Made by a program: the position numbers and the translations under genes. Under the pieces are notes generated by a model. The model was not told the DNA's origin and searched no databases. It saw nothing but the letters and a program-made list of their open reading frames with translations. 64,000 nucleotides of DNA from Salinimicrobium terrae DSM 17865. Lineage in GTDB: Bacteria; Bacteroidota; Bacteroidia; Flavobacteriales; Flavobacteriaceae. The stretch lies in contig NZ_KE384222.1 of NCBI RefSeq assembly GCF_000424665.1, forward strand, positions 117,660 to 181,659. The letters run 5' to 3'. Shown here one piece after another: positions 28,724 to 37,185 of the stretch; the first letter of the stretch is position 1; each line of letters starts with the position of its first letter.

Positions 28724-28900
28724 TCAGAAACCTTTAGAAATTTGTTGATCTTCGACACTTTGTCGGGTGTCTCTCTGCATCATTCGACGATACTGATTGG
28801 TATATCCCCAATCCTGTCTTCTAACTTCTCTTCCAGTCCGTATTTGCCCTCTGGAATCAATGGATGGTTCGTTGAACCCGGGAGTTTTGTTTGTGCTCAT
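28724..28900 (-). CDS. Possible small protein, 58 residues
   Basis: A short frame from ATG 28900 to TGA 28724 in an otherwise empty gap. The predicted peptide begins MSTNKTPGFNEPSID and is rich in Arg, Gln and Asp (RTGREVRRQDWGYTNQ, then RDTRQSVEDQQISKGF). Composition and the lack of rare-codon or stop-like clustering resemble a real small basic protein, perhaps nucleic-acid-binding, but no family is recognised. A -7-like TAACTTCA lies about 40 bases upstream. There is no Shine-Dalgarno sequence, which is normal here. It could still be chance. Confidence 0.45.
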   Translation of the reverse strand: MSTNKTPGFNEPSIDSRGQIRTGREVRRQDWGYTNQYRRMMQRDTRQSVEDQQISKGF

Positions 28901-29400
28901 GATATAAGGTTTTAAAGATGATTTGAAGGCAATTGAAGTTATTTCTATGTCAATATTTTCCTTGGTTAGCTAGTCCTCTAAAATTATGAAATATCCATCA
29001 TGGATTTATTTAATTTAACTGATTTTTAGGACTTTAGTTTTCTATTATGGAATTATAATGATCAGGTATAAAAGAGAGGTGATTGAGTGAATACTGTCCG
29101 ACATCTTCCAGAGTAGATACTAAAGTTTTTTCGAGAATACTGTGTAGGATGTTCGATCAACCTTTGATTTTCGCTTATACTGGATTAAGAAGTTCTGCAG
29201 GTACCCGGAGAATAATTCTGTAAGGCACAAGAATGAGGCCTATAAGTGTGCCTGACAAAAAAGGAATTGCAGGAAATCCTGAATAATTTTTTTATCAAAA
29301 AAAATTCTATCAGCAAAAGCCATTTTTAACAATCAGGAAAGGAAAGTGAAGGTAAAGTTACTTTTTCCGTTTAGGACTTAAATCAAAATATTTTTATCTA

Positions 29401-29988
29401 CTAATCTTTGGGAGGAGGAGTATATTTTAAGAAAAACATTTTGTCTCCGCTGGGATGGTCCCATTCATTAAAAAGTTTAAAGCCATAGCGACGGTAGGCA
29501 AGGCTTATCCTCCTAATTCTGGTTTCGGCATAGATAGGGAGCTGCAGGTCCTTAGCAATAGCGTAAAACTTATTTTTCATATCATAAGCCGTTTTTGCAT
29601 CATCGCTCCCACGAGCATCGCTGAGTATTCCCCAAAACCAGCAGTAGAGGTAATCTCCCTCTTTAGGACGTTGAGCTTTCACATACTTCTGCACTTTCAT
29701 TGCATTCAAACCTTTCCTGATTCCAGTCACGTTAACCGCTAGTTTTAGATCCATGATGAGGTCTTTCCAAAAGTCCTGGTCTTTACTGTTAGTCCTAAAA
29801 AGAATAGCTATTCCCTTACCATCCGGAGAAATTATGAGAGCATCTTTTTCAATGGCTTTTTCCACCATGTACGTTGCGAGATAGTGAAATCTTTTTTCCC
29901 TTTTATGATCATCCTTTACTATCTCCATGGAAGTTGGAATTTCCTGCAAAAGAGTCGAGACGTTATTAATTACCTGCTGCTTGTTCAA
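29401..29988 (-). CDS. GNAT-like hypothetical protein
   Basis: A 195-residue cytoplasmic protein. Its C-terminal part (LPIYAETRIRRISLAYRRYGF, in two parts LPIYAETRIR and LAYRRYGFKLF, then FFLKY) has the layout of the last strands of GNAT acetyltransferases: a strand with Glu, a helix, Y-x-x-x-G-F and a final strand. The acetyl-CoA loop is not well conserved in the middle (VTGIRKGLNAMKVQ), so activity is uncertain. It is transcribed alone, leftward. A one-mismatch -7 element (TATCTTTC) lies 30 bases upstream. Confidence 0.65.
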   Translation of the reverse strand: MNKQQVINNVSTLLQEIPTSMEIVKDDHKREKRFHYLATYMVEKAIEKDALIISPDGKGIAILFRTNSKDQDFWKDLIMDLKLAVNVTGIRKGLNAMKVQKYVKAQRPKEGDYLYCWFWGILSDARGSDDAKTAYDMKNKFYAIAKDLQLPIYAETRIRRISLAYRRYGFKLFNEWDHPSGDKMFFLKYTPPPKD

Positions 29989-30102
29989 AGGGTTTAAATT
30001 TTTGGGAAAGATAAAAAAATGGCTTCAGTTAGGCTCCTTTCGAAAAGGAATAATTTGAGATAGAAATTGCCTTCAAAAAAAATCTTTATAATTTTTTCTT
30101 TT

Positions 30103-30134
30103 TTGAACATGTTTGGAATGGTTTTTTACATTTG
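30103..30134 (+). promoter_or_regulatory. Promoter of the M28 peptidase gene
   Basis: TTG at 30103-30105 and TACATTTG at 30127-30134, spacer 21 bases; the leader is about 15 bases. Confidence 0.5.
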
Positions 30135-30155
30135 TTTCCTGTTTAGCAAAAAAAT

Positions 30156-31571
30156 ATGAAAAAAATAGCAGCTCTCCTTTTTGTACTTGCTTCTTTTAGT
30201 GCAGGTGCACAAACCAATTCACAGCAGGATTCTCTTGCTCTTAGAAAACTTTATGATATTGCTCTACTTCATGGGCAGAGTTATGCCTGGCTGGATCATT
30301 TATCCAATAATATTGGTGGAAGGCTTTCGGGTTCTGTAAATGCACAGCAGGCGGTAGATTATACTAAAGCCGAACTTGAAAAACTCGGTCTTGATCGTGT
30401 ATGGCTCCAGCCGGTTATGGTGCCAAAATGGACACGGGGTGCACCAGAATATGCTTATATTCAATCGCCCGGGTCTCCTTCAAACACGGTGAATATTCTT
30501 GCTTTGGGTGGTTCTGTTGCGACTCCCGATACCGGCCTTCGGGCTAAAGTAATAGAAGTACAGGGAATTGAAGACCTGGCAAGGTATGGTAGAGAGCAGT
30601 TAGAAGGAAAAATCGTCTTTTACAACCGTCCAATGCGTGCCGACCTTATTCATACTTTTGAAGCTTATGGTGGCTGTGTGGATCAGCGCTACTCGGGTGC
30701 TGCCGAAGCTGCCAAATACGGCGCGGTCGGAGTAATCGTTCGGTCACTTTCTCATAAAATAGATAATTATCCCCATACTGGCTCCATGAGTTACGGTAAT
30801 ATTCCCAATAGTGAAAGAATTCCCGCAGCGGCCATTAGCACCAGAGATGCCGAGTACCTGAGTAGTATGCTAAAGCTTAATAAAGATCTTGATTTTTACT
30901 ACAAAATGAACTGTCGCAACTTTGAGGACGTTGAATCTTACAACGTTATTGGAGAGATCAAAGGCAGCGAAAGACCCGATGAATATATTGTTGTTGGTGG
31001 TCATTTGGATTCCTGGGATGTTGGCGACGGCGCTCATGATGACGGCGCCGGAGTGGTGCAGTCTATGGAAGTTTTAAGGATGTTTAAAGAATCCGGAATT
31101 AAACCAAAAAGGACCATTAGGGTGGTACTTTTCATGAATGAAGAAAATGGTTTAAGAGGTGGAAAAAAATATGCCGAAGTAGCCGAAAAGAATAAGGAGA
31201 ATCACATTTTCGCCCTCGAAAGTGATTCAGGAGGTTTTACGCCTCGTGGTTTTTCTATAGATGCACGCGATTCACAGTACGAGAAAATCCTGGGATGGAA
31301 ACCTCTTTTTGAGCCTTATCTGGTTCATTATTTTGGTAGAGGGGGCAGTGGGGCAGATATTGGTCCCCTGAAGAATGGAAGTACAGTCCTGGCCGGTCTC
31401 CGTCCAGATTCACAGAGGTATTTTGATTACCACCATGCCGCTACCGATACCTTTGATGCAGTGAACAAACGGGAACTTGAATTAGGAGCTGCTACGATGG
31501 CTTCTTTAATTTATCTTGTTGACAAGTACGGGTTCGACGATATTGAAAAAGAGAATGATATCCTGAAATAA
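30156..31571 (+). CDS. Secreted M28-family zinc peptidase
   Basis: A 471-residue exported aminopeptidase/carboxypeptidase-Q-like enzyme. The signal peptide ends near AGAQ (residues 16-19). A PA-domain-like insertion lies around 130-230. The metal-ligand series of M28 is complete: GGHLDSWD (His, Asp), HDDGAG (bridging Asp), MNEENGLRGG (catalytic and metal Glu), ESDSGG (Asp) and YHHAATDT (His). It would trim peptides in the periplasm or outside the cell. A hairpin terminator follows at once and merges into the MATE promoter. Confidence 0.93.
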   Translation: MKKIAALLFVLASFSAGAQTNSQQDSLALRKLYDIALLHGQSYAWLDHLSNNIGGRLSGSVNAQQAVDYTKAELEKLGLDRVWLQPVMVPKWTRGAPEYAYIQSPGSPSNTVNILALGGSVATPDTGLRAKVIEVQGIEDLARYGREQLEGKIVFYNRPMRADLIHTFEAYGGCVDQRYSGAAEAAKYGAVGVIVRSLSHKIDNYPHTGSMSYGNIPNSERIPAAAISTRDAEYLSSMLKLNKDLDFYYKMNCRNFEDVESYNVIGEIKGSERPDEYIVVGGHLDSWDVGDGAHDDGAGVVQSMEVLRMFKESGIKPKRTIRVVLFMNEENGLRGGKKYAEVAEKNKENHIFALESDSGGFTPRGFSIDARDSQYEKILGWKPLFEPYLVHYFGRGGSGADIGPLKNGSTVLAGLRPDSQRYFDYHHAATDTFDAVNKRELELGAATMASLIYLVDKYGFDDIEKENDILK

Positions 31572-31575
31572 AAAG

Positions 31576-31602
31576 AATTGCCGGGTTAGTTGCCCGGCAA
31601 TT
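31576..31602 (+). terminator. Terminator after the M28 peptidase
   Basis: Perfect 10-bp stem AATTGCCGGG/CCCGGCAATT with a 7-base loop. There is no T run; the right arm continues into the MATE promoter, whose -33 TTG lies in the loop. Confidence 0.65.
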
Positions 31603-31618
31603 AAACTTTCTATCTTTG
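31590..31618 (+). promoter_or_regulatory. MATE gene promoter
   Basis: TTG at 31590-31592, an 18-base spacer, and TATCTTTG at 31611-31618 followed by CA; transcription would start near 31624, 14 bases before the GTG start. Confidence 0.65.
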
Positions 31619-31637
31619 CAGCCTCAAACTTCAAGGG

Positions 31638-33008
31638 GTGCAGCTCACAGCCTATACAAGAGAATTTGGTAAAAACCTGAACATTGCATACCCTGTCATG
31701 CTTGGGCAGTTGGGACATGTTATGGTTGGCCTGGCCGATAATATTATGGTTGGCCAATTGGGAGCTGCACCCCTGGCCGCCGTTTCTTTGGGTAACAGTC
31801 TGGTCTTTATTGCACTTTCCCTTGGTATAGGATTTTCTTTTGCTATCACTCCTCTTATTGCTGAAGCTGACGGCTCGGGAGACATTGAGACGGGAAAAAG
31901 TTATTTCCATCACGGCATTATCATGTGCGCCATTAATGGGATATTCCTTTTTATCCTGCTATTGCTGGCGAAGCCAATTCTATATCACCTGGACCAGCCG
32001 CCCGAAGTTGTAGATCTTGCTATTCCATACTTGGAAATTGTTGCCTTTTCGATGATCCCACTAATGCTTTTCCAGGCATACAAGCAGTTTGCCGATGGTC
32101 TTTCTCAGACCCGTTATGCAATGTATGCCACCTTGATCGCCAATGCGGTAAATGTTCTGTTCAATTACCTACTCATATATGGAATCTGGATTTTTCCAAG
32201 GCTGGAACTTGAAGGAGCAGCATGGGGAACGTTGATCTCCAGGTTTTTTATGATCTGGTTTATCTGGGAGATCCTTAGGAGAAAGAAAAAATTCCGGCAG
32301 TATTTTGTCTGGTCCAGAAAAGGACTGCTAAGAATTGACATTTTTAAGAGGTTATTTGCCCTTGGTTTTCCTACCGCTCTGCAGATGCTATTTGAAGTGG
32401 CAATTTTTACAGCTACAGTATTTCTTGCTGGTACTTTGGGAACAAATCCCCAGGCCGCAAATCAAATTGCACTCAACTTAGCCTCCATGACCTTTATGAT
32501 CGCTGTTGGATTAGGGGTGACCGCAACTATTCGAGTAGGGAACCAGAAAGGCAAAGCAAATTATTCTGAGTTGAGACGTATTGCCTTTTCAACCTTTTTA
32601 CTTGTATTTATAATAGAAGCAGTTTTTGCTGTAGGTTTTATTGTGCTGAAGGATTGGCTCCCTACGCTATATATCGATAATACAGAAGTCATCTTACTGG
32701 CTGCCCAATTATTAATTGTAGCCGCACTTTTTCAGTTAAGTGACGGGATGCAGGTTGTTATTCTTGGAGCTCTAAGAGGTTTACAGGACGTGAAACTTCC
32801 TACGCTTATCTGCTTTATAGCCTATTGGATCATAGGCTTTCCTGTATCATGGTTTCTGGGAAAAGAATCTGCCTTAGGAAGCATGGGAATATGGTTCGGT
32901 TTACTTGCAGGTCTTAGCGCATCGGCATTAATGTTGTATATTCGTTTCAATTATTTAAGCAAAAAATTACTTTTGTCGGCTGCGCCTACAAATCAGCCGA
33001 TCAGTTAA
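31638..33008 (+). CDS. MATE family efflux transporter
   Basis: A 456-residue inner-membrane protein with 12 predicted helices, of the NorM-like multidrug and toxin extrusion family driven by Na+ or H+. The first-helix block AYPVMLGQLGHVMVGLADNIMVG-like sequence (AYPVMLGQLG, then VGLADNIMVGQLG) is typical. The start is GTG at 31638, directly after the promoter and before the first membrane helix; no ATG occurs there. It is followed after 16 bases by a small conserved-looking protein and a PAP2 phosphatase, which probably share the transcript. Substrate unknown. Confidence 0.93.
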   Translation: MQLTAYTREFGKNLNIAYPVMLGQLGHVMVGLADNIMVGQLGAAPLAAVSLGNSLVFIALSLGIGFSFAITPLIAEADGSGDIETGKSYFHHGIIMCAINGIFLFILLLLAKPILYHLDQPPEVVDLAIPYLEIVAFSMIPLMLFQAYKQFADGLSQTRYAMYATLIANAVNVLFNYLLIYGIWIFPRLELEGAAWGTLISRFFMIWFIWEILRRKKKFRQYFVWSRKGLLRIDIFKRLFALGFPTALQMLFEVAIFTATVFLAGTLGTNPQAANQIALNLASMTFMIAVGLGVTATIRVGNQKGKANYSELRRIAFSTFLLVFIIEAVFAVGFIVLKDWLPTLYIDNTEVILLAAQLLIVAALFQLSDGMQVVILGALRGLQDVKLPTLICFIAYWIIGFPVSWFLGKESALGSMGIWFGLLAGLSASALMLYIRFNYLSKKLLLSAAPTNQPIS

Positions 33009-33024
33009 AAATATAGTAGAGACT

Positions 33025-33252
33025 ATGGACTTTCCCAAATTCCTTCTAGGTGATAACACAGATTATCCCGATGCTATTTTTATTATTCATACTGAATTTC
33101 CGCGGTTCATTTTAAACCTTGAGAATGACGAGGTAGAATGGCTGGAAGATTTTGATGCAAGCGATGAAAAGGAACTTTCGTCTGAAGCCGAAGGCCTTAT
33201 CCAGCAGGCTACAGATTTTTACGATAGGGAAATCTCAAGATACGAAGACTAA
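33025..33252 (+). CDS. Small acidic hypothetical protein
   Basis: A 75-residue, strongly acidic, cytoplasmic protein (begins MDFPKFLLGDNTDYPDAIF). It has aromatic and Pro residues in the first half and an acidic helix in the second (SDEKELSSEAEGLIQQATDF). I do not recognise a named family. Tight spacing, 16 bases after the MATE gene and 3 before the PAP2 gene, and good composition support that it is translated. Its position suggests co-expression, not a defined role. Confidence 0.8.
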   Translation: MDFPKFLLGDNTDYPDAIFIIHTEFPRFILNLENDEVEWLEDFDASDEKELSSEAEGLIQQATDFYDREISRYED

Positions 33253-33255
33253 AAT

Positions 33256-33840
33256 ATGGAGCAGTTAGTAGAACTGGATCACCAACTTTATCTTTTTCTC
33301 AACAACCTGGGAGATCCTGCCTGGGATGATTTTTGGAATTTTGTCACCAATAAGTTTGCCTCTATTCCATTTTATGCGCTGTTGGTGTTTTTTCTTTATA
33401 AGGCGTTAGGCTGGAAAAAAACTTTGCTCAGCCTTGTTCTTGTGGCGGCGGTGATTACCTGTACAGATCAGCTTTCCAACCTTTTTAAAGATTTCTTTGA
33501 ACGTCCCCGGCCATGCAGGCAGGAAGGCATTATGGAATATGCCCGCTTTGTTGCCGTAAGATGCGGCAGGCACGGATATTTTTCTGCCCATGCAGCAAGT
33601 TCAGCGGCTCTGGTTGTTTATCTGGGCATGATCCTAAAGACCTACTGGAAACACATTTTTCCGGTGCTCATTTTTTGGGGATTGCTCGTTTCCTACAGCC
33701 GCATCTATATTGGTGTACATTATCCGGGTGATGTAGTTTCCGGATGGATCATCGGCATTACCATAGGTTACTTGTTTTTCCTCTTATTCAGATTCCTGGA
33801 AAAAAAGTATTTTAAGTCCTCGGCCACTTCAGAAGATTAA
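33256..33840 (+). CDS. PAP2 family membrane phosphatase
   Basis: A 194-residue phosphatase with about five membrane helices. The three PAP2 motifs are present: KDFFERPRPC (K-x6-R-P) near 76-85, FSAHAASSAALV in place of PSGH near 113-124, and SRIYIGVHYPGDVVSG (S-R-x5-H-x3-D) near 149-164. These enzymes remove phosphate from lipid pyrophosphates such as undecaprenyl pyrophosphate or from phosphatidic acid. The substrate is not told by sequence. It is the last gene of the MATE unit. Confidence 0.92.
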   Translation: MEQLVELDHQLYLFLNNLGDPAWDDFWNFVTNKFASIPFYALLVFFLYKALGWKKTLLSLVLVAAVITCTDQLSNLFKDFFERPRPCRQEGIMEYARFVAVRCGRHGYFSAHAASSAALVVYLGMILKTYWKHIFPVLIFWGLLVSYSRIYIGVHYPGDVVSGWIIGITIGYLFFLLFRFLEKKYFKSSATSED

Positions 33841-33972
33841 GTTTAATGAAATTATTCTATCCCCAATAGATTGTTAACAGCGGGAAACTCTAGGTGCGGA
33901 AAGTTGTCGGCCGCAATGAACATCAATTAAAGGAAGATGAGGTGTCCTGGATCAATGAAGTAAAATGATATT

Positions 33973-35049
33973 TTATAATTCCCGGTACCTTTGAAGTAAA
34001 TAATTAGCGGCCTCAAAAGGAGTTGTTTCGTTATTTTCCAATGCATCAAGTTGTTGAGAAAGCAACTTTTTAATTTCCAAATGATTGTAAAAGCGACTTT
34101 TTAGATGTTCATTTATGGTTTGTAATAACCAGAATTTATTTTGTTCATGCCGCTTTTTACTGAAGCTTCCGCTTTCTTTCATCTTCTCCTCATAATCTGA
34201 AATTAGCTCCCATACCTCATTAATTCCCTCTTTGTAATAGGCGCTACACAAAAGTACTTTTGGCTGCCAGCCGCTCTCTTTTGCGGGATAAAGATGTAAG
34301 GCCCTCCGGAATTCAGCCCGGGCTCTTTCTGCCGGTTTTTTGTTCTCTCCATCGGCCTTATTAATCACTATGGCATCGGCCATTTCCATTATTCCCCGTT
34401 TAATCCCCTGAAGTTCATCCCCGGCTCCGGCCAGCTTCAGCAGTAAAAAGAAATCGGTCATGCTGTGAACAGTTGTCTCACTTTGCCCTACTCCCACAGT
34501 TTCAATAAGAAGAGTATCAAAACCTGCCGCTTCACATAAAATGATAGTCTCACGGGTCTTTTTTGCCACTCCTCCCAAAGAATCTCCCGAGGGGGAAGGC
34601 CTTATAAAAGCATTTTCATGGTTTACCAGCGTCTCCATTCGGGTTTTATCCCCAAGAATACTTCCTCCCGAAATGGTGCTGCTGGGATCGACCGCCAAAA
34701 CAGCAACTTTTTTTCCGGCGTCGGCCAGGTGTCCGCCAAAGGCTTCAATAAACGTACTTTTTCCAACGCCCGGCACTCCGGTGATTCCAATTCTAATTGA
34801 CTTATTTGCAAACGGTAAACATTTTTCTATAAGCCGTGCAGCTTTTTCCTGTTGCTTTGGCTGATTGGTTTCCACGAGAGTAATTCCCTGGCTTAAAGCT
34901 GATTTATCTCCCGCTCTAAGCCGGGCGAACATTTCTTCTACCGTAGACTCCTTTTTTCGGGATTCCCTTATTTTCCTGGCCATAGCCGGATTAATCTTCG
35001 ATGAGGGGCGACTACCTTTGGATTCATGTAAAGCCGACTGATTTTTCAC
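33973..35049 (-). CDS. meaB: MeaB/ArgK-type G3E GTPase (methylmalonyl-CoA mutase chaperone)
   Basis: P-loop GTPase that protects and reloads the adenosylcobalamin enzyme methylmalonyl-CoA mutase. Seen: Walker A GVPGVGKSTF near 91-100, DPSSTISGGSILGDKTRM (SIMIBI switch region), ETVGVGQSE and NKADGEN for guanine recognition. A basic N-terminal extension of about 35 residues precedes the helical region. Length (358) is slightly above E. coli ArgK. Mutase genes are not in the window. It is divergent from ohr. Confidence 0.93.
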   Translation of the reverse strand: MKNQSALHESKGSRPSSKINPAMARKIRESRKKESTVEEMFARLRAGDKSALSQGITLVETNQPKQQEKAARLIEKCLPFANKSIRIGITGVPGVGKSTFIEAFGGHLADAGKKVAVLAVDPSSTISGGSILGDKTRMETLVNHENAFIRPSPSGDSLGGVAKKTRETIILCEAAGFDTLLIETVGVGQSETTVHSMTDFFLLLKLAGAGDELQGIKRGIMEMADAIVINKADGENKKPAERARAEFRRALHLYPAKESGWQPKVLLCSAYYKEGINEVWELISDYEEKMKESGSFSKKRHEQNKFWLLQTINEHLKSRFYNHLEIKKLLSQQLDALENNETTPFEAANYLLQRYREL

Positions 35050-35121
35050 ACTGGGAATAATTTTTAGGTGGAGATCTTATTTGTATATTGAAGTACTAAA
35101 ATAACAAAATAAAAGATCATT

Positions 35122-35556
35122 ATGAAGACATTGTATACTGGTGTAGCTACCACAACCGGCGGGAGAGAAGGAAATGTAAAGAGTGACGACGGAATTCTGG
35201 ATCTCGATCTTAGCATGCCAAAATCTATGGGTGGGAAAGGAGAGAACAAAACCAATCCCGAACAGCTTTTTGCAGCGGGTTATTCTGCCTGTTATGGGAG
35301 TGCGCTACAGGTGGTGGCCAAGAAGCACAAGATAGACCTCGGAGATTTTTCTGTTACAGCTTCTGTAGATCTTGGGCAAACCGAAGAGGGTGACCTTGAA
35401 CTTTCAGTTATTCTGGACTCTTATATTCCGGGTGTAGATGTAGAAACAGGGGAGAAGCTGGTGAATGAGGCACATGAGATATGTCCTTACTCAAGAGCTA
35501 CGCGCGATAATGTTGATGTAACTCTTAATTTAATGCTGGACGAGGAGGAGGAATAA
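35122..35556 (+). CDS. ohr: Organic hydroperoxide resistance protein (Ohr/OsmC family)
   Basis: Thiol peroxidase that reduces organic hydroperoxides. The two redox cysteines are at Cys57 (YSACYGSAL) and Cys121 (HEICPYSRAT), at the spacing of Ohr rather than OsmC. Length (144) fits, with an acidic tail (DEEEE). It is a single gene with a bidirectional terminator. No MarR-type OhrR regulator is next to it. MsrA nearby also counters oxidative damage. Confidence 0.95.
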   Translation: MKTLYTGVATTTGGREGNVKSDDGILDLDLSMPKSMGGKGENKTNPEQLFAAGYSACYGSALQVVAKKHKIDLGDFSVTASVDLGQTEEGDLELSVILDSYIPGVDVETGEKLVNEAHEICPYSRATRDNVDVTLNLMLDEEEE

Positions 35557-35578
35557 AATTCTTCTGTACTTATTATTT

Positions 35579-35608
35579 AAAAAGGGCGTTTTTCAATGCT
35601 CTTTTTTT
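35579..35608. terminator. Bidirectional terminator between ohr and the K+/H+ antiporter
   Basis: Stem AAAGGGC/GCTCTTT (one G-U pair) with A run before and T run after, so it can serve both convergent genes. Confidence 0.7.
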
Positions 35609-35628
35609 ATCTCCAGGTTTAAAGGAAG

Positions 35629-37125
35629 TTAGAGGTTGTTTTCATCTTCAGTATCCGGATTATATTCTAAATGGAGGCTGTTATATACCGCTTCCACGTT
35701 ACGTTGATTTTCCATGAGCACGATCAAAGTATCGTCCTCTTCGATCATGGTGGCGCCATTTGGAGTAAGAAATTGACCATTTCGGGAGATCATTGCAATA
35801 ATGGCATTTTTTGGAAAATGCAGGTCTACAATTCTCTTTCCTACTGAAAAATTATCAGGTGGAATGGTAATTTCCTTTATGAGGGACTTGGTTCCTTCAG
35901 CTAGAAAGGCATCAACAGGGGATATCTTTTTTGCCTTTTTTGGAAGCGCAACATGAAGCCACTTGGCTACAGTTGATAAGGTTGTTCCCTGCACCAGTAC
36001 AGAAGTAAGGGAAACGAAGAAGACGATATTAAAGATCATTTCTGCTTTCTCAATTCCAGCCAGTAATGGATAAGTAGCAAAAACTATAGGTACTGCGCCC
36101 CGAAGTCCCACCCAGGATATATACCAACGGCGGCGCATCTTCATTTTGAAGGGCGACAGACTTAGAAAAACTCCTATAGGCCTGGCAACTAGTATGAGAA
36201 ACCCCGAAATTAATATTCCCAGACCTATGACAGGCAGAACTTCACTGGGGAAAACAAGGAGCCCCAGGGTTAGGAACAGAACAATTTGCATTAGCCAGGC
36301 TACACCGTCAAAAAAGCGCATGATCGTACGTTTATGAATAAGATCTTGATTCCCCAGGTATACTCCGGTAAGGTACACTGCTAAAAAGCCATTTCCGCCA
36401 ATACTGTCGGTAGCCGAAAAAGATAAGAACATTAGGGCTATGGCCAAAACTGGATATAGCCCTTCAAAATCAAGCGTAATTCGATTGATGATCATTTTGC
36501 TAACCTTTCCGAAGAGAAACCCTAGCGCAGCTCCAATTAAAATTTGTTGTAAAAAGAGCGGAACTATAGAAAGCAGGGTCTGGTCCTGATTCACTACCAG
36601 TCCCAAAAAAGCAATGGTAAGAAAATAAGCCATAGGATCATTACTACCACTTTCCAGCTCCAGGGTTGGCCTTAAATTGGCTTTTAATGCCATTTGTTTT
36701 GAGCGAAGGATGGAAAAAACGGCAGCAGCATCTGTAGAGGAAACAATGGCTCCCAGTAACAACCCTTCATAAATAGTAAAATCTGTAATTGCCCACACAA
36801 AAACTCCAACAGAAATGGCGGTAAAAAGAACCCCAAGGGTAGAAAGTGAAATCCCATGCCATACTATAGGTTTTATACTGCGCCAGCTGGTGTCCAGGCC
36901 TCCCGAAAAAAGAATAAAATTTAATGAGACTATCCCAACAAACTGGGCAAGTTGAGGATCATCAAACTCAATTTTCCCAATCCCTTCTGAACCTGCCAGT
37001 ATTCCCACCGAGAGGAAAAGAATAAGCGTTGGAACTCCAAATTTGTACGAGGTCTTTCCTGCCAGGATGCTTATAAGAAGTAGAAGTGAACCTATTAATA
37101 AAACATTCTCTGTAGTAATATCCAT
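35629..37125 (-). CDS. Potassium/proton antiporter, CPA1 NhaP2/CvrA type with RCK_C domain
   Basis: A 498-residue cation/proton antiporter. About twelve helices occupy residues 1-395, with the ion-site segment SSTDAAAVFSILR (near 128-140) that places the Asp as in CPA1 transporters. The C-terminal 90 residues are a TrkA-C/RCK_C regulatory domain (VGKRIVDLHFPKNAIIAMI, then EEDDTLIVL). NhaP2/CvrA members move K+ or Na+ out in exchange for protons. It lies 60 bases after msrA on the same strand. RCK_C domains of some such transporters bind c-di-AMP, and a c-di-AMP synthase is encoded at 22.9 kb. Confidence 0.9.
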   Translation of the reverse strand: MDITTENVLLIGSLLLLISILAGKTSYKFGVPTLILFLSVGILAGSEGIGKIEFDDPQLAQFVGIVSLNFILFSGGLDTSWRSIKPIVWHGISLSTLGVLFTAISVGVFVWAITDFTIYEGLLLGAIVSSTDAAAVFSILRSKQMALKANLRPTLELESGSNDPMAYFLTIAFLGLVVNQDQTLLSIVPLFLQQILIGAALGFLFGKVSKMIINRITLDFEGLYPVLAIALMFLSFSATDSIGGNGFLAVYLTGVYLGNQDLIHKRTIMRFFDGVAWLMQIVLFLTLGLLVFPSEVLPVIGLGILISGFLILVARPIGVFLSLSPFKMKMRRRWYISWVGLRGAVPIVFATYPLLAGIEKAEMIFNIVFFVSLTSVLVQGTTLSTVAKWLHVALPKKAKKISPVDAFLAEGTKSLIKEITIPPDNFSVGKRIVDLHFPKNAIIAMISRNGQFLTPNGATMIEEDDTLIVLMENQRNVEAVYNSLHLEYNPDTEDENNL

Positions 37126-37185
37126 CTATAGAAGGGCTTGTTCTGTTTCCGCAAAGAAAATTAATTTTTAGGTTGATTTGAAGAG

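Larger units (their letters stand above)
28565..29400. other. Gene-poor 836-base stretch
   Basis: Besides the clpS hairpin and a 58-residue minus-strand ORF at 28724-28900, I see no gene between 28901 and 29400. That part is AT-rich, with a 7-base inverted repeat AGGCACA/TGTGCCT at 29223-29229 and 29247-29253. A phrase near 29318-29330 (CAAAAGCCATTTTTAAC) weakly resembles the element at 4559-4576. Confidence 0.5.

Noticed and set aside
33894-33968. Short frame (GTG, 24 codons) after the PAP2 gene with protein-like sequence.
   Set aside because: It has a stop directly before it and further stops upstream in frame, and is too short to assign. It may be the end of a lost gene, but nothing supports that.
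33973-35049. A complete methylmalonyl-CoA mutase locus around meaB.
   Set aside because: No mutA/mutB or epimerase gene is adjacent; meaB stands alone.
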